A stretch of 64,000 nt of DNA from Dactylosporangium vinaceum (GCF_019904175.1 NZ_CP061913.1:2480001-2544000); one strand, 5' to 3'. Numbered from the stretch's first letter, positions 16,294 to 24,782 are shown. Notes: generated by a model from the letters alone, not told the origin. Numbers and translations are program-made.

Positions 16294-17249
16294 TGCGACG
16301 GCTCCGCCGCACGGGGCGGTTCGACGCCGGCGCCGGCGTCGGCGGCCTGCCCGGTGGCGACCGGCTCCGCCCGCTCGGCGACGGGGGCGGGGGCCCGGCG
16401 GCGGGTGGACAGGACCGAGCCGGCCAGGATGAGGGCGAACGCGGCGCCGGTCAGCCAGGTCACCGACTCGCCGAGCACGAGGAAGCCGAGCACCACCGCC
16501 ACCGCCGGGTTCACGAACGTGATGACGGTGGCCCGCACCCCGCCCACCTCCGCGATGAGCGCGAAGAACAGCACGAACGCCAGGGCCGTGCAGATCACCG
16601 CGAGCCCCAGCGCGGCCAGGGCCGGCCCGGGCGTCACGTGCCGGGCCAGGCTCGGCAGCCGCGGCACCGCCACGGGCGCGAACAGCGCCGCGCCCACGAC
16701 AAGCGAGGCGGCGGCGACCCCGTAGCGCGGTACATCCGAAAGCCAGCGCTCGATGATGAGCGGCCCGGTCGCGTAGCACACGACGACCCCGCCCAGTTCG
16801 AGCAGCGCCACCGGCCCGCCACCGCCCGCGTGGAAGCCCAGCAGCAGCGCGACGCCGGCGAACCCGGCGAGCAGCCCGGCGACCCGGCCCGCGGTGAGCC
16901 GCTCGGCCCGGTCGGTGACGCGGGCGACGACGGCCGCGACGAGCGGCGTGCCGGCGATGACAAGCCCCGTGAACGAGCTGTCCACGTGCCGCTCGGCGTC
17001 GGAGAGCAGCAGCCACGGCAGCCCGATCTCGACGATCGTGTATGCCAGCAGCGGCAGCCACGGCCGCACCGACGCCCGCAACTCCCGGCGGGCCAGCGCG
17101 ATCGGCAGCAGCAGGACGGCCCCGAGCGCGGTCCGCACGAACACCAGCTCGGCCGGCCCGATCTCGCGGACCGCGACCTTGATCAGCAGGTAGGGAACGC
17201 CCCACACGACACACATGGCGCCGAACAGGAGCCAGCCACGACGACTCAT
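16290..17249 (-). CDS. EamA/DMT-family transporter (RhaT-like exporter)
   Basis: 319 residues from the ATG at 17249. Ten membrane segments arranged as two EamA repeats: the first starts WLLFGAMCVVWGVPYLLIKVA, the second AALGLAVICTALAFVLFFAL, with the family hallmark FVNPAVAVVLGFLVLGES in the second. Members export amino acids or small metabolites. The C-terminal 35 residues are Ala/Pro-rich and cytoplasmic. The ATG overlaps the stop of the AraC gene (ATGA) and its stop overlaps the next gene, so the AraC protein probably controls this exporter. Confidence 0.92.
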   Translation of the reverse strand: MSRRGWLLFGAMCVVWGVPYLLIKVAVREIGPAELVFVRTALGAVLLLPIALARRELRASVRPWLPLLAYTIVEIGLPWLLLSDAERHVDSSFTGLVIAGTPLVAAVVARVTDRAERLTAGRVAGLLAGFAGVALLLGFHAGGGGPVALLELGGVVVCYATGPLIIERWLSDVPRYGVAAASLVVGAALFAPVAVPRLPSLARHVTPGPALAALGLAVICTALAFVLFFALIAEVGGVRATVITFVNPAVAVVLGFLVLGESVTWLTGAAFALILAGSVLSTRRRAPAPVAERAEPVATGQAADAGAGVEPPRAAEPSH

Positions 17250-18094
17250 GCCCCCGATTCCACGCCCGCCCGCGGCCCGCGGTCTTGAACGCTCTTGCGG
17301 AATGCCGCCGGTGTGACGCCCGTGACCCGCTTGAACCACCGCGTCAGGTGCGCCTGGTCGGCGAAGCCCACGGCCCCGGCGACCTCGGCCGGTGTCCGCC
17401 CGGCGGCCAGCAGGCGCCGCGCGTGGCACACCCGCTCCAGCACGAGCCAGGCGTGCGGCGGGAAGCCCGTCGCTTCACGAAAGACCCTGATCATGTGGTA
17501 CTGCGACAGCTCCACCCCCGCCGCCAGCTCCCGCAGGCTCGGCGCACACCGCAGGTCGGCCAGCAGCCGATCGCGGATCGCATCCACCTTCCGCACGGCC
17601 GCGGCGTCCCTGGCCCGCAGGGCGCCCTCGGCCACCCGCCGCTCCCCGTGCCGCCCGATCACCGCCGCGAACGCCCACACCAGCCGCGACTGCCCCGCGA
17701 GCGGATCGACGCCGGCGGTCAGCTCCTCGTGCGCGGCCCGGACCAGCCGCACACTGCGCGGATCGGTGACGACGGGCTCGCGGAAGTGGGTGGGCTCGGG
17801 GTGCCCGTCGAAGAGCAGGGCGGCGCTGGGGTACAGCACCCGGTAGGCCCACCCCTCAGGCCGCCCGGCCATGCCGTCGTGCGGCTCGCCGGGCTCGAGG
17901 ATCGCGAGGCTCCCGACCCCGGCCCGCCGTAGCGCGCCCCGGTAGTGGAACTGCTCCTCGCCGCAGGTGACCACACCGATCGCGAACGTGGCGTGGCTGT
18001 GCCGGGCGAACTGATGCCGCCGATAACTGGCCGTCAGCAGGTCGAGCGCGAACCGCCCGGCACCCACCCGGGTCCACTCCGCCGACTCCGCCAT
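17246..18094 (-). CDS. AraC-family regulator with cupin-type sensor
   Basis: 282 residues. N-terminal AraC-binding cupin (RHSHATFAIGVVTCGEEQFHY; GSLAILEPGEPHDG) and C-terminal double HTH (LRELAAGVELSQYHMIRVF; PAEVAGAVGFADQAHLTRWF, then KRVTGVTPAAFR). First gene of a chain in which it overlaps the EamA exporter by 4 bp, so exporter and regulator are made together. The 3' tail is basic. Confidence 0.93.
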   Translation of the reverse strand: MAESAEWTRVGAGRFALDLLTASYRRHQFARHSHATFAIGVVTCGEEQFHYRGALRRAGVGSLAILEPGEPHDGMAGRPEGWAYRVLYPSAALLFDGHPEPTHFREPVVTDPRSVRLVRAAHEELTAGVDPLAGQSRLVWAFAAVIGRHGERRVAEGALRARDAAAVRKVDAIRDRLLADLRCAPSLRELAAGVELSQYHMIRVFREATGFPPHAWLVLERVCHARRLLAAGRTPAEVAGAVGFADQAHLTRWFKRVTGVTPAAFRKSVQDRGPRAGVESGA

Positions 18095-18164
18095 ACTGCG
18101 AACGTAGCGCGCGCCGGCCTCGACAAGTGACCGGCCGGCCCGCCGACGACCCGGGCACGCGAAA

Positions 18165-18198
18165 TGCCGGACCGGTCCGAGTGTCGACCGATCCGGCA
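18165..18198 (-). terminator. Stem-loop downstream of the ChaB gene
   Basis: TGCCGGACCGGT and ACCGATCCGGCA form a 12-bp stem with one G:U-type mismatch and a 10-base loop. On the minus strand it is followed by TTTC. It lies 24 bp after the ChaB/Rho_N stop and would end the 19325-18222 transcript. Confidence 0.6.
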
Positions 18199-18221
18199 GT
18201 GCGAGCGTGCTGAGCGCCGTG

Positions 18222-18641
18222 CTACCCGCGGGCGCGGGCGGTTTCCCGGCGGTTGGCCTTCACCAGCGCCTCGACCAGCTGCGCCTTCGTCATGCGCGAG
18301 CGGCCGCGGATGTCCAGGCGCCGCGCCAGGTCCAGCAGGTGCTGTTTCGAGGCGTTGGCGTCCACGCCCTCGGCGGTGTCCCGCGGCCGGTTGCGCGCCG
18401 CGGGTCCGCGCTGGGCCGCCTGAGCGTCGCTCGGGCCGGCCTCGTCCTTCGGCTCCCAGTGATCGCCGACCTTCTCGTACGTGTGCTTCAGCGCCGAGAA
18501 TGCCGTGCGGTGCGCGCGCTCGCCGTCGCCGTAATGCTCGGCGGCCGAGTCATGGGTCTTCTGCCACGTCGCCTGCGCGTGCTTGTCGGAGCGCTGCAGG
18601 GTCGAGGGCAGGTCATTCTCGCGCGGCTTGCGGGGAGCCAT
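18222..18641 (-). CDS. ChaB and Rho N-terminal domain protein
   Basis: 139 residues. The N-terminal half is a ChaB domain (ENDLPSTLQRSDKHAQATW ... HDSAAEHYGDGERAHRTAFSALKHTYEKVGDHW); the C-terminal half is a Rho_N/SAP-like helical module (KQHLLDLARRLDIRGRSRMT then KAQLVEALVKAN), which in other proteins binds nucleic acid. Such ChaB-Rho_N proteins are common small basic proteins in actinobacteria, often called cation transport regulators, without firm functional proof. It starts 6 bp after the stop of the calcium-repeat membrane protein, so the two are an operon. Confidence 0.9.
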   Translation of the reverse strand: MAPRKPRENDLPSTLQRSDKHAQATWQKTHDSAAEHYGDGERAHRTAFSALKHTYEKVGDHWEPKDEAGPSDAQAAQRGPAARNRPRDTAEGVDANASKQHLLDLARRLDIRGRSRMTKAQLVEALVKANRRETARARG

Positions 18642-18647
18642 CCGGGA

Positions 18648-19325
18648 TCACCAGTCCTTCATCCAGGGGAACTGCGCGTCCAGCCAGGTGTTGAGCCGGG
18701 CGACCTGGTCGACGTCGGTGTCGAGCCAGCTGACCTGACCGGTCAGGGCGAGGATGCCGAACACGACGGCGGTACCGCTGATCAGTACACCGAGCGTCCC
18801 GAGCCCACGGCCGGCCACGTTGGGCCGCACGCCGGCGATGATGCCGCCGAACGAGAACAGCAGCCCGAGCGCGCCGACGGGAATCGCCCACGTGGCGAGC
18901 AGGCCGGTCAGCGCGATAGCCACGCCCGCGACACCCAGGATGACACCGAGCGCGGCGAGCATGCTCACCCGCGCGGGGGCCTGGCGGACGGGCACGGGCT
19001 CCGGCGTGGTGACCGGCTCCGGTACCGTCACCGGCTCCCGGTCGATCGTCGGGCGCATCGCCGGCTTCTCGGTCTCGCGGTCCATGACCCCGACGGCGGG
19101 AATGGTCCCCGTGGTCTTCGCCTCGGCCCGGTCGTCGACGCCGTCGCCGTCCTTGTCGTGCCGGCTCTTGAGACGCCAGGTGCGGGTCTCGCTCGCGGCC
19201 TCGGCCCGGTCGTCCACCCCGTCGTGGTTACGGTCGACGGTGGGACTCTCGGCGCGGTCGTCGACCCCGTCGCCGTCCCGGTCGGTCGCGCTGCGACCGC
19301 CGAAGAGCTGCCCGATGCGTGCCAC
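18648..19325 (-). CDS. Membrane protein with calcium-binding thrombospondin type 3-like repeats
   Basis: 225 residues. The N-terminal 75 residues carry three DxDGDGVDDRAE-type loops (TDRDGDGVDDRAE, VDRNHDGVDDRAE, HDKDGDGVDDRAE), the pattern of thrombospondin type 3 or EF-hand-like calcium loops. A Pro/Val-rich spacer follows, then four hydrophobic segments (LAALGVILGVAGVAIALTGL, IPVGALGLLFSFGGIIAGV, LGTLGVLISGTAVVFGILAL) and a short tail. No signal peptide is seen, so the repeats are probably cytoplasmic unless topology is inverted. Encoded just upstream of the ChaB/Rho_N gene and divergent from the DUF2795 gene. Role unknown; divalent-cation or osmotic sensing is a guess. Confidence 0.85.
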   Translation of the reverse strand: MARIGQLFGGRSATDRDGDGVDDRAESPTVDRNHDGVDDRAEAASETRTWRLKSRHDKDGDGVDDRAEAKTTGTIPAVGVMDRETEKPAMRPTIDREPVTVPEPVTTPEPVPVRQAPARVSMLAALGVILGVAGVAIALTGLLATWAIPVGALGLLFSFGGIIAGVRPNVAGRGLGTLGVLISGTAVVFGILALTGQVSWLDTDVDQVARLNTWLDAQFPWMKDW

Positions 19326-19479
19326 TGTGCTCTCACCTCCAGGTAAGCGCCCGGCCGGTCACCGTGGGGTGCGGAGTCCGGAACGAATCGGGCGGATGAG
19401 AACCGGCTACCCAAGCGCGCCGGTTCTCAATCGGGGGTGAGGCCGTTTCGGGGGATTTCGCCCGGGTAGCTACACATTC

Positions 19480-19833
19480 ATGGAGCGAGGAAACACGAAG
19501 CACGGAGTCGCGCTCGACGACCGGCTCCGGCGCGAAGCCGAATACGAGGTCCGCCAGGTCGACCCGGAGGGCGAGGGGGACCGCTCGGGCGGCGCACCGT
19601 TCGGCATGACCCCTGACGATGTCGAAGCCAGAAGCAATCTCGGCCGGTACATCCCCAAGTCCAGCCTCCCCGGAGACCGCGACGACCTGATCGCCGGGGC
19701 CACGGAGCTGGACGCGCCCGACGAGGTGCTCGACGCCTTGGAGGCCCTGCCACCGGCGACGCAGTTCGAGACGGTCAACCAGGTGTGGGCCGCACTGGGC
19801 GGCCGGAACGAGGATCCGGCCCACCGGCCGTAG
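19480..19833 (+). CDS. DUF2795 domain protein
   Basis: 117 residues. The polar N-terminal half is followed by a helical C-terminal module (SSLPGDRDDLIAGATELDAP then DEVLDALEALPPATQFETVN) that matches the DUF2795 pattern: hydrophobic first helix, A-P-D-E-V-L-D-A-L in the centre, L-P near the end. Function of the family is unknown; members are frequent in actinobacteria near stress genes. Divergent from the calcium-repeat gene with 154 bp between. A strong terminator-like hairpin follows at 19944. Confidence 0.85.
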   Translation: MERGNTKHGVALDDRLRREAEYEVRQVDPEGEGDRSGGAPFGMTPDDVEARSNLGRYIPKSSLPGDRDDLIAGATELDAPDEVLDALEALPPATQFETVNQVWAALGGRNEDPAHRP

Positions 19834-20268
19834 CCGCCTGGGCCGGTTCCCGCGCCGGCGCCGGAGCCGATCCGGTGGGCGGCGGCGGGTCGGGGCGGAC
19901 AGTCCACCAGCGCACGGCGAAGCCCCCTATCGCAAGAGCCGGTCGATCCCCGGGGCCCGCACGCCCCGGGGATCGCGTCCATGTGTGTTGCGGCTGCGCT
20001 GCGAGCGCCGACGACGGTCGTGCGCCACCTCGGCGCGACCGGCTCTCGGTGCGGTCGTGTGCCCGTCCGGACGATCTCGGCAGGCCGCGGCGCCGGGGAG
20101 TCCCGTGCTGCGGCCGCACCGGCGTCGTCTTCCCGGCACCGGCCCACATTGCGCTGCGGGACGGCCCGGGCCGCGGGACGGCCCGGCCGCAGGACGCGCC
20201 CGCTGTCGTCGGCTGTCAGTCAGCTGTGGTCGGCTGCCAGTCAACTGCCAGTCGGCTGTCGTCGGCTG
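19834..20268. other. 435-bp gene-free stretch between DUF2795 and PadR genes
   Basis: Contains the hairpin at 19944-19975 and, at about 20205-20275, a run of short degenerate copies of GTCGGCTGTCAGTC. No open frame here has a recognisable protein or ribosome site. Confidence 0.6.
19944..19975 (+). terminator. Perfect 13-bp stem-loop terminator
   Basis: CGATCCCCGGGGC (19944-19956) pairs perfectly with GCCCCGGGGATCG (19963-19975) across a 6-base loop. It lies 110 bp after the DUF2795 stop and before the convergent PadR gene, so it may serve both. No T-run follows. Confidence 0.65.
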
Positions 20269-20844
20269 TCAGTCGGCGAGGATGGCGTACAGCTTGCGCC
20301 GGGTCTCGGTGAGCACCTCGAGCGCCTGGGCCCGCTGCTCCGGCGTCCCGTTGAAGCCCACCTGCCGCAGCGCGTCCATGATCCCGAACGCCGCGTCGCG
20401 GAACTCCTGCGCCTGCGAGACGTTCTCATCGCCGTACTCCTGCCACGGCGCGTTCTGCGCCGCCGCCTCCGCCTCGGGCCGCCCCGTGTCGGTGAGCACG
20501 AACCGCTTGCGGCCCCCGCTCTCCTCGGCGACGATCAGCCCTTCGTCCTCGAGCATCTGCAGCGTGGGGTACACCGACCCCGGACTCGGCCGCCAGATGC
20601 CGCCGGTGCGCTGCTCGAGCTCCTGGATCATCTCGTACCCGTGCATGGGCCGCTCATGGAGCAGCGCGAGCACCGCGTTGCGTACGTTCGGCCGACCCCC
20701 ACGGGCCCGCCCCCGACCATGCCCGTGGTGCCCCCGGCCACCCCAGCCACCACCGCGTCCGCCCTCGGGCGGGAACGGCGGGATGAAGCTGCCGAAGCCG
20801 CGCTGCCAGGCCCCGGTGTCAAAAAATCCGTGTCGCGACCTCAT
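20269..20844 (-). CDS. PadR-family transcriptional regulator
   Basis: 191 residues. The N-terminal 50 residues are Gly/Arg/His-rich (GGWGGRGHHGHGRGRARGG), an unusual but recurrent feature of actinobacterial PadR proteins. The winged helix follows at about 52-120 (NAVLALLHERPMHGYEMIQE; SPGSVYPTLQMLEDEGLI; KRFVLTDTGR), and the C-terminal helical part is the dimer domain (EFRDAAFGIMDALRQVGF). A perfect inverted repeat sits 70-105 bp upstream of the start, which fits autoregulation. No adjacent exporter is present. Confidence 0.92.
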   Translation of the reverse strand: MRSRHGFFDTGAWQRGFGSFIPPFPPEGGRGGGWGGRGHHGHGRGRARGGRPNVRNAVLALLHERPMHGYEMIQELEQRTGGIWRPSPGSVYPTLQMLEDEGLIVAEESGGRKRFVLTDTGRPEAEAAAQNAPWQEYGDENVSQAQEFRDAAFGIMDALRQVGFNGTPEQRAQALEVLTETRRKLYAILAD

Positions 20845-20915
20845 GTCGCATCCCCCATTTCGTGGATCGCCGCCACCGCTTGGCGGCTCATCGTCTTCTT
20901 GATACGTCGACGATA

Positions 20916-20950
20916 TATCGGGAACCTATCGCCGACAACCCTTCCCGATA
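20916..20950. promoter_or_regulatory. Candidate PadR operator (9-bp inverted repeat)
   Basis: TATCGGGAA at 20916-20924 and TTCCCGATA at 20942-20950 form a perfect inverted repeat with a 17-bp spacer that contains another CTATCG. It lies upstream of the padR-family start in a locally AT-richer patch. Confidence 0.55.
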
Positions 20951-21148
20951 GTGACCCAAGCAACGTGGCACGCAACCCGACGCAACCGCCCAAACCCCCA
21001 CCCACCGCACCCAGATGCACCAACCGGCGGACCGTTGCCCGCACCGCACACCACGCAACAAGCACAGACCAGGGCGCCCAGCGGACAGGGACGATGCGCA
21101 CAACGGACAGCTCACGCACTGCGCACCGTACGGATGGCGCACCGCACG

Positions 21149-21388
21149 GATGGCGCACCGCGCAGATCGAGCACCGCGCAGATCGAGCACCGCACGGATG
21201 GCGCACCGCGCAGATCGAGCACCGCGCAGATCGAGCACCGCACGGATGGCGCACCGCGCAGATCGAGCACCGCGCAGATCGAGCACCGCACGGATGGCGC
21301 ACCGCGCAGATCGAGCACCGCGCAGATCGAGCACCGCACGGATGGCGCACCGCGCAGATCGAGCACCGCGCAGATCGAGCACCGCAGG
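21149..21388. repeat. 48-bp tandem array, five copies
   Basis: The 48-bp unit starts GATGGCGCACCGCGCAGATC at 21149, 21197, 21245, 21293 and 21341, nearly identical each time. Each unit is itself three 16-bp subunits (GATGGCGCACCGCGCA, GATCGAGCACCGCGCA, GATCGAGCACCGCACG). Copies abut without spacers, so this is a minisatellite and not a CRISPR array. Confidence 0.95.
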
Positions 21389-21477
21389 CGACGGACGGCG
21401 ATGTTGCGCGCAGCGGGCAGTCTGCGCACCCAGCACTGCACGCGACGGACATCGACGATGCGCACGCCGGACACTGC

Positions 21478-21605
21478 ACGCGGCGGACGATGTTCACGGT
21501 GAGCGCTGCGCACATCGGAAACTGCTCACACCGGCCAGTGCACGCGGCGGACGATGTTCACGGTGAGCGCTGCGCACACCGGAAACTGCTCACACTGGAC
21601 ACTGC
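21478..21605. repeat. 64-bp direct duplication
   Basis: ACGCGGCGGACGATGTTCAC begins at 21478 and again at 21542; the following 40 bases match with only a few changes. A period of 64 is not a multiple of three, in keeping with a non-coding region. Confidence 0.85.
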
Positions 21606-21836
21606 GCGCGGCGGACATGGGCGATGCGCGCGGCGGACAGTTCGTGCATTCAGAAGCCCGCGCGCACCGAACACCCCACGCGACGGGCGAAGACGGTGTG
21701 CGCACCGGCATCTCGCGTACGAGCACTGCACGCGAGGCGGGGAAACGACGGGTGGTGGAAGGCGTCGGAGGTGGCGGGAAGCGACAGGAAGCGACGAAAG
21801 CGCCGGGCGAGGTGTGCGCGGCGAAGTCGGCAGGGG

Positions 21837-23063
21837 TCAGGGTAGGGCGGCGGCCTTGCGGAGGAGGACTGCGCGTTCGCGTTGGTTGGTGCAGAGGCGG
21901 GCGGCCAGCTCCAGTTCGGCGCGGGCCTCCAGGTGGCGGCCCAGGCGGGTCAAGAGTTCGCCGCGGACAGTCGGGACCAGATGCGAGCCCGGAAGGCGGT
22001 CCCTCGCTATCAGATCGTCCACAATGGACAGCGCGGCGGCCGGGCCCACGGCCATTGCCACGGCTACGGCGCGGTTCAGTTCGACCACCGGTGACGGTGC
22101 GACGCGGCCCAGGGCCTCGTACAGCACGACGATCCGGTCCCAGTCCGTTGCCTCGACGGTGGGCGCGGACGCGTGGGTGGCGGCGATCGCGGCCTGTAGA
22201 CCGTACGGGCCCAGGCCGCGTGCTGAGGCCTTGACCAGGGCGGCCAAGCCGCGGTGGATCGCCGCGTGGTCCCAGCGCCGGCGGTCCTGGTCCTCCAGGA
22301 GGACCGGGGAGCCGTCGGGGGCGGTCCGGGCCGGGAAGCGGGCGGCGGTCAGTTCGAACAGGGCGAGCAGGCCGTGCACCTCCGGCTCGTCCGGCTGCAG
22401 TGCGGCAAGGGTGCGGGCCAGGCGGATCGCCTCGTACGCCACGTCGGTGCGCACCAGCCGGTCGCCCGACGTGGCCGTCGAGCCCTCGGTGAAGATGACG
22501 TACAGGACGCTCAGCACGCCGCCGAGGCGGGCGCGGCGCTCGTCGGGGGCCGGTAGCTCGAACGGGACGCCGGCCGCGGCGATCGTCTTCTTGGCCCGCG
22601 TGATGCGGGCCTGGACGGTCGGGACCGGTACGAGGAAGGCTCGTGCGATTTCCTCGCTGGACAGGCCGGCGACCACGCGCAGGGTCAGCGCGACCCGGGC
22701 CTCGCGGGAGAGGACCGGGTGGCAGCTGATGAACATGAGCGCGAGCACGTCGTCGTCGATCCGGTCGCTGTCGCTCGCCTCGTCGAACGACGGTGCGGCG
22801 TCGGGATCGGCGGCGAGCAGGGCGTAGCGGTCGTGCAGGGCGGCCCGGCGGCGGATCGCGTCGATCGCGCGCCGCCGGGCCGTGGCCATCAGCCAGCCGG
22901 CCGGGTTGGCCGGGGCGGCGGTGGGCCAGGACACGAGTGCCTCGGCCACCGCCTCCTGCGCCGCGTCTTCCGCCAGCCCGAAGTCCCCCGTGAACCGGGT
23001 CAGCGCCGCGACGATACGGGCCGACTCGATGCGCCAGACGGCTTCGACGTCGGCCGCACCCAT
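21837..23063 (-). CDS. ECF42-type RNA polymerase sigma factor
   Basis: 408 residues from the ATG at 23063. Sigma-2 region at about 20-75 (LAEDAAQEAVAEALVSWP; AGWLMATARRRAIDAIRRR), sigma-4 at about 125-175 (RVVAGLSSEEIARAFLVPVP then TVQARITRAKKTI), and a long C-terminal helical TPR-like extension (about 185-408) that distinguishes ECF41/42-like factors. It is encoded with a DGPF/YCII protein whose stop codon shares one base with this ATG, the standard ECF42 arrangement. There is no anti-sigma gene; in this group the C-terminal extension is thought to be needed for activity. It directs transcription of a small regulon, usually its own DGPF partner. Confidence 0.92.
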   Translation of the reverse strand: MGAADVEAVWRIESARIVAALTRFTGDFGLAEDAAQEAVAEALVSWPTAAPANPAGWLMATARRRAIDAIRRRAALHDRYALLAADPDAAPSFDEASDSDRIDDDVLALMFISCHPVLSREARVALTLRVVAGLSSEEIARAFLVPVPTVQARITRAKKTIAAAGVPFELPAPDERRARLGGVLSVLYVIFTEGSTATSGDRLVRTDVAYEAIRLARTLAALQPDEPEVHGLLALFELTAARFPARTAPDGSPVLLEDQDRRRWDHAAIHRGLAALVKASARGLGPYGLQAAIAATHASAPTVEATDWDRIVVLYEALGRVAPSPVVELNRAVAVAMAVGPAAALSIVDDLIARDRLPGSHLVPTVRGELLTRLGRHLEARAELELAARLCTNQRERAVLLRKAAALP

Positions 23064-23437
23064 CAGACGTCGCCGCCGAGCGGCTTCTCGTCGTCGCCGG
23101 CGACCCGGCGGACCTCGATCTTGGAGCCGCGGACCGACGGCACGCGCCTGGCCCACTCGACCGCCTCCTCCTTCGAGGCGACGTCGAGCAGGAAGTAGCC
23201 GCCGAACAGCTCCTTCGTCTCGCCGTACGGGCCGTCGGTGACGACTGGCGCCTCGCCGCTGAAGTCGACCACGACGCTGTTGTCCGCCGTGTCCAGACCC
23301 TCGGCCGCGAGGAACACGCCGGCCTTGACCAGCTCCTCGATGAAGGAAAATGTCCTGGGTGCCAGCTCCTCGAAGTTGGCCATGATGGCCTCGTTCGACT
23401 CGTCGGTGCCGCGCATGATGAGCATGTACTTCGACAT
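23063..23437 (-). CDS. YCII/DGPF-domain protein
   Basis: 124 residues from the ATG at 23437. Ferredoxin-like YCII fold (KYMLIMRGTDESNEAIMANF; VDFSGEAPVVTDGPYGETKE). The DGPY-x-E-T-K-E segment is the defining DGPF signature. Such proteins accompany ECF42 sigma factors; their biochemical role is unknown, although YCII domains resemble enzymes with an Asp-His pair. TGA and the sigma ATG overlap by one base (ATGA/TGATG). Confidence 0.92.
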   Translation of the reverse strand: MSKYMLIMRGTDESNEAIMANFEELAPRTFSFIEELVKAGVFLAAEGLDTADNSVVVDFSGEAPVVTDGPYGETKELFGGYFLLDVASKEEAVEWARRVPSVRGSKIEVRRVAGDDEKPLGGDV

Positions 23438-23617
23438 CGCTGCGTCTCTCCTCGGATCGGCGAGGACCGCCGCTCGGCCCCGCGCACACCCCCTTGTCGA
23501 ACGGCTGACCCGCGGATCGACAACGGCCCCAGAAATTTCCGGCGCGACCGGCAAAGTGATCTTGCCGGGCGTTTCGAAGGCATCTAATCCGGCAAATACC
23601 CCGTCAGGGTAAATGTC

Positions 23618-23676
23618 CGATATGTCGAGCGAAGCGCGGGCGAAGCGCCCGACATATCGATCCGCCCGACATATCG
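23618..23676. promoter_or_regulatory. Three CGACATATCG sites
   Basis: CGATATGTCG at 23618-23627, then its complement CGACATATCG at 23650-23659 and again at 23667-23676. The first two can form a stem; the last two are direct repeats 17 bp apart. They lie in the 259-bp gap between the mscR stop and the YCII start. Role unknown. Confidence 0.5.
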
Positions 23677-23696
23677 ACCCGCCCGGCGCAGCGCGC

Positions 23697-24782
23697 TCAG
23701 AGCGTGATCACCGTGCGGAGGACCTCGCCGCGCTCCATCTTGTGGAAGGCGTCCTCCACGTCGCCGAGGGAGGCGGTCTCGGTCACGAACTTGTCCAGCG
23801 GCAGGCGGCCCTGCAGGTACAGGTCGACGAGCACGGGGAAGTCGCGGGAGGGCAGGCAGTCGCCGTACCAGCTGGACTTGAGCGCGCCGCCGCGGCCGAA
23901 GACCTCCAGGAACGGCAGGGTCAGCTGCATGTCGGGGCGGGGTACTCCCACCAGCACCACGGTGCCCGCCAGGTCGCGCGCGTAGAACGCCTGCTCGTAC
24001 ACCTGCGGCAGCCCGACCGCCTCGATGACCACGTCGGCGCCGAAGCCGCCGGTGAGCGACCTGATGGCCTCCACCGGGTCGGTGTCGCGGGAGTTGACGA
24101 CGTGCGTGGCGCCGAACTCCTTCGCCCACTCGAGCTTCCGGTCGTCGAGGTCGACGCCGATGATCGTCGACGCGCCGGCCAGGCGGGCGCCGGCGATCGA
24201 GGCGTTGCCGACGCCGCCGCAGCCGAAGACGGCCACCGAGTCGCCGCGGCCCACGTTGCCGGTGTTGACGGCGGCGCCGATGCCGGCCATGACGCCGCAG
24301 CCGAGCAGGCCGGCGACGGTGGCCGGGGACTCGGGGTTGACCTTCGTGCACTGGCCGGCGGCGACGAGCGTGTGCTTGAGGAAGGCGCCGATGCCCAGGG
24401 CGGGGGAGAGGGGCGTGCCGTCCTTGAGCGTCATCTTCTGCTTGGCGTTGTGGGTGTTGAAGCAGTACCAGGGGCGGCCGCGCCGACAGGCCCGGCACTG
24501 CCCGCACACGGCCCGCCAGTTGAGGATCACGAAGTCGCCCGGGGCCACCTCGGTCACGCCGGGGCCGACCGACTCGACGACGCCGGCCGCCTCGTGGCCG
24601 AGCAGGAACGGGAAGTCGTCGTTGATGCCGCCTTCCCGGTAGTGCAGGTCGGTGTGGCAGACTCCGCAAGCCTGCACCTCGACGCGCGCTTCACCAGGCC
24701 CCGGCTCGGGTACAACGATGGTCTCCAGGCTTACGGGGCGGCCCTTGCCCAGGGCGACGACACCTTGCGTCTCGATTGGCAT
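23697..24782 (-). CDS. mscR: S-(hydroxymethyl)mycothiol dehydrogenase
   Basis: 361 residues, the family length. A zinc-dependent class III-like alcohol dehydrogenase that oxidises the formaldehyde-mycothiol adduct with NAD. Catalytic zinc ligands in [10 protein letters not shown] (about 39) and [11 protein letters not shown]; structural zinc cluster [15 protein letters not shown]; nucleotide fold [17 protein letters not shown] followed by the acidic VDLDD. The [19 protein letters not shown] stretch is characteristic of the mycothiol enzyme. This gene is itself evidence of an actinobacterial host. It is divergent from recQ with only 39 bp between starts. The hydrolase that often follows mscR is not present. 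Confidence 0.95.
   Translation of the reverse strand: MPIETQGVVALGKGRPVSLETIVVPEPGPGEARVEVQACGVCHTDLHYREGGINDDFPFLLGHEAAGVVESVGPGVTEVAPGDFVILNWRAVCGQCRACRRGRPWYCFNTHNAKQKMTLKDGTPLSPALGIGAFLKHTLVAAGQCTKVNPESPATVAGLLGCGVMAGIGAAVNTGNVGRGDSVAVFGCGGVGNASIAGARLAGASTIIGVDLDDRKLEWAKEFGATHVVNSRDTDPVEAIRSLTGGFGADVVIEAVGLPQVYEQAFYARDLAGTVVLVGVPRPDMQLTLPFLEVFGRGGALKSSWYGDCLPSRDFPVLVDLYLQGRLPLDKFVTETASLGDVEDAFHKMERGEVLRTVITL

Larger units (their letters stand above)
20951..21836. other. Gene-free region filled with tandem repeats
   Basis: About 890 bp between the PadR promoter and the convergent end of the sigma-factor gene. Open frames exist on all six frames because the repeat periods are multiples of three, but they encode only low-complexity text (RADRAPHGWRTAQIEH and the like) and lack ribosome sites. 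The main array is at 21149-21388, with a 64-bp duplication at 21478-21605. Confidence 0.8.

Noticed and set aside
21149..21388. Possible CRISPR array
   Set aside because: The 48-bp units abut directly with nested 16-bp copies; there are no unique spacers and no cas genes.
20841..21566. Repeat-encoded frames (for example RADRAPHGWRTAQIEH units)
   Set aside because: All frames on both strands stay open because the period is 48; no start context and no conserved fold.
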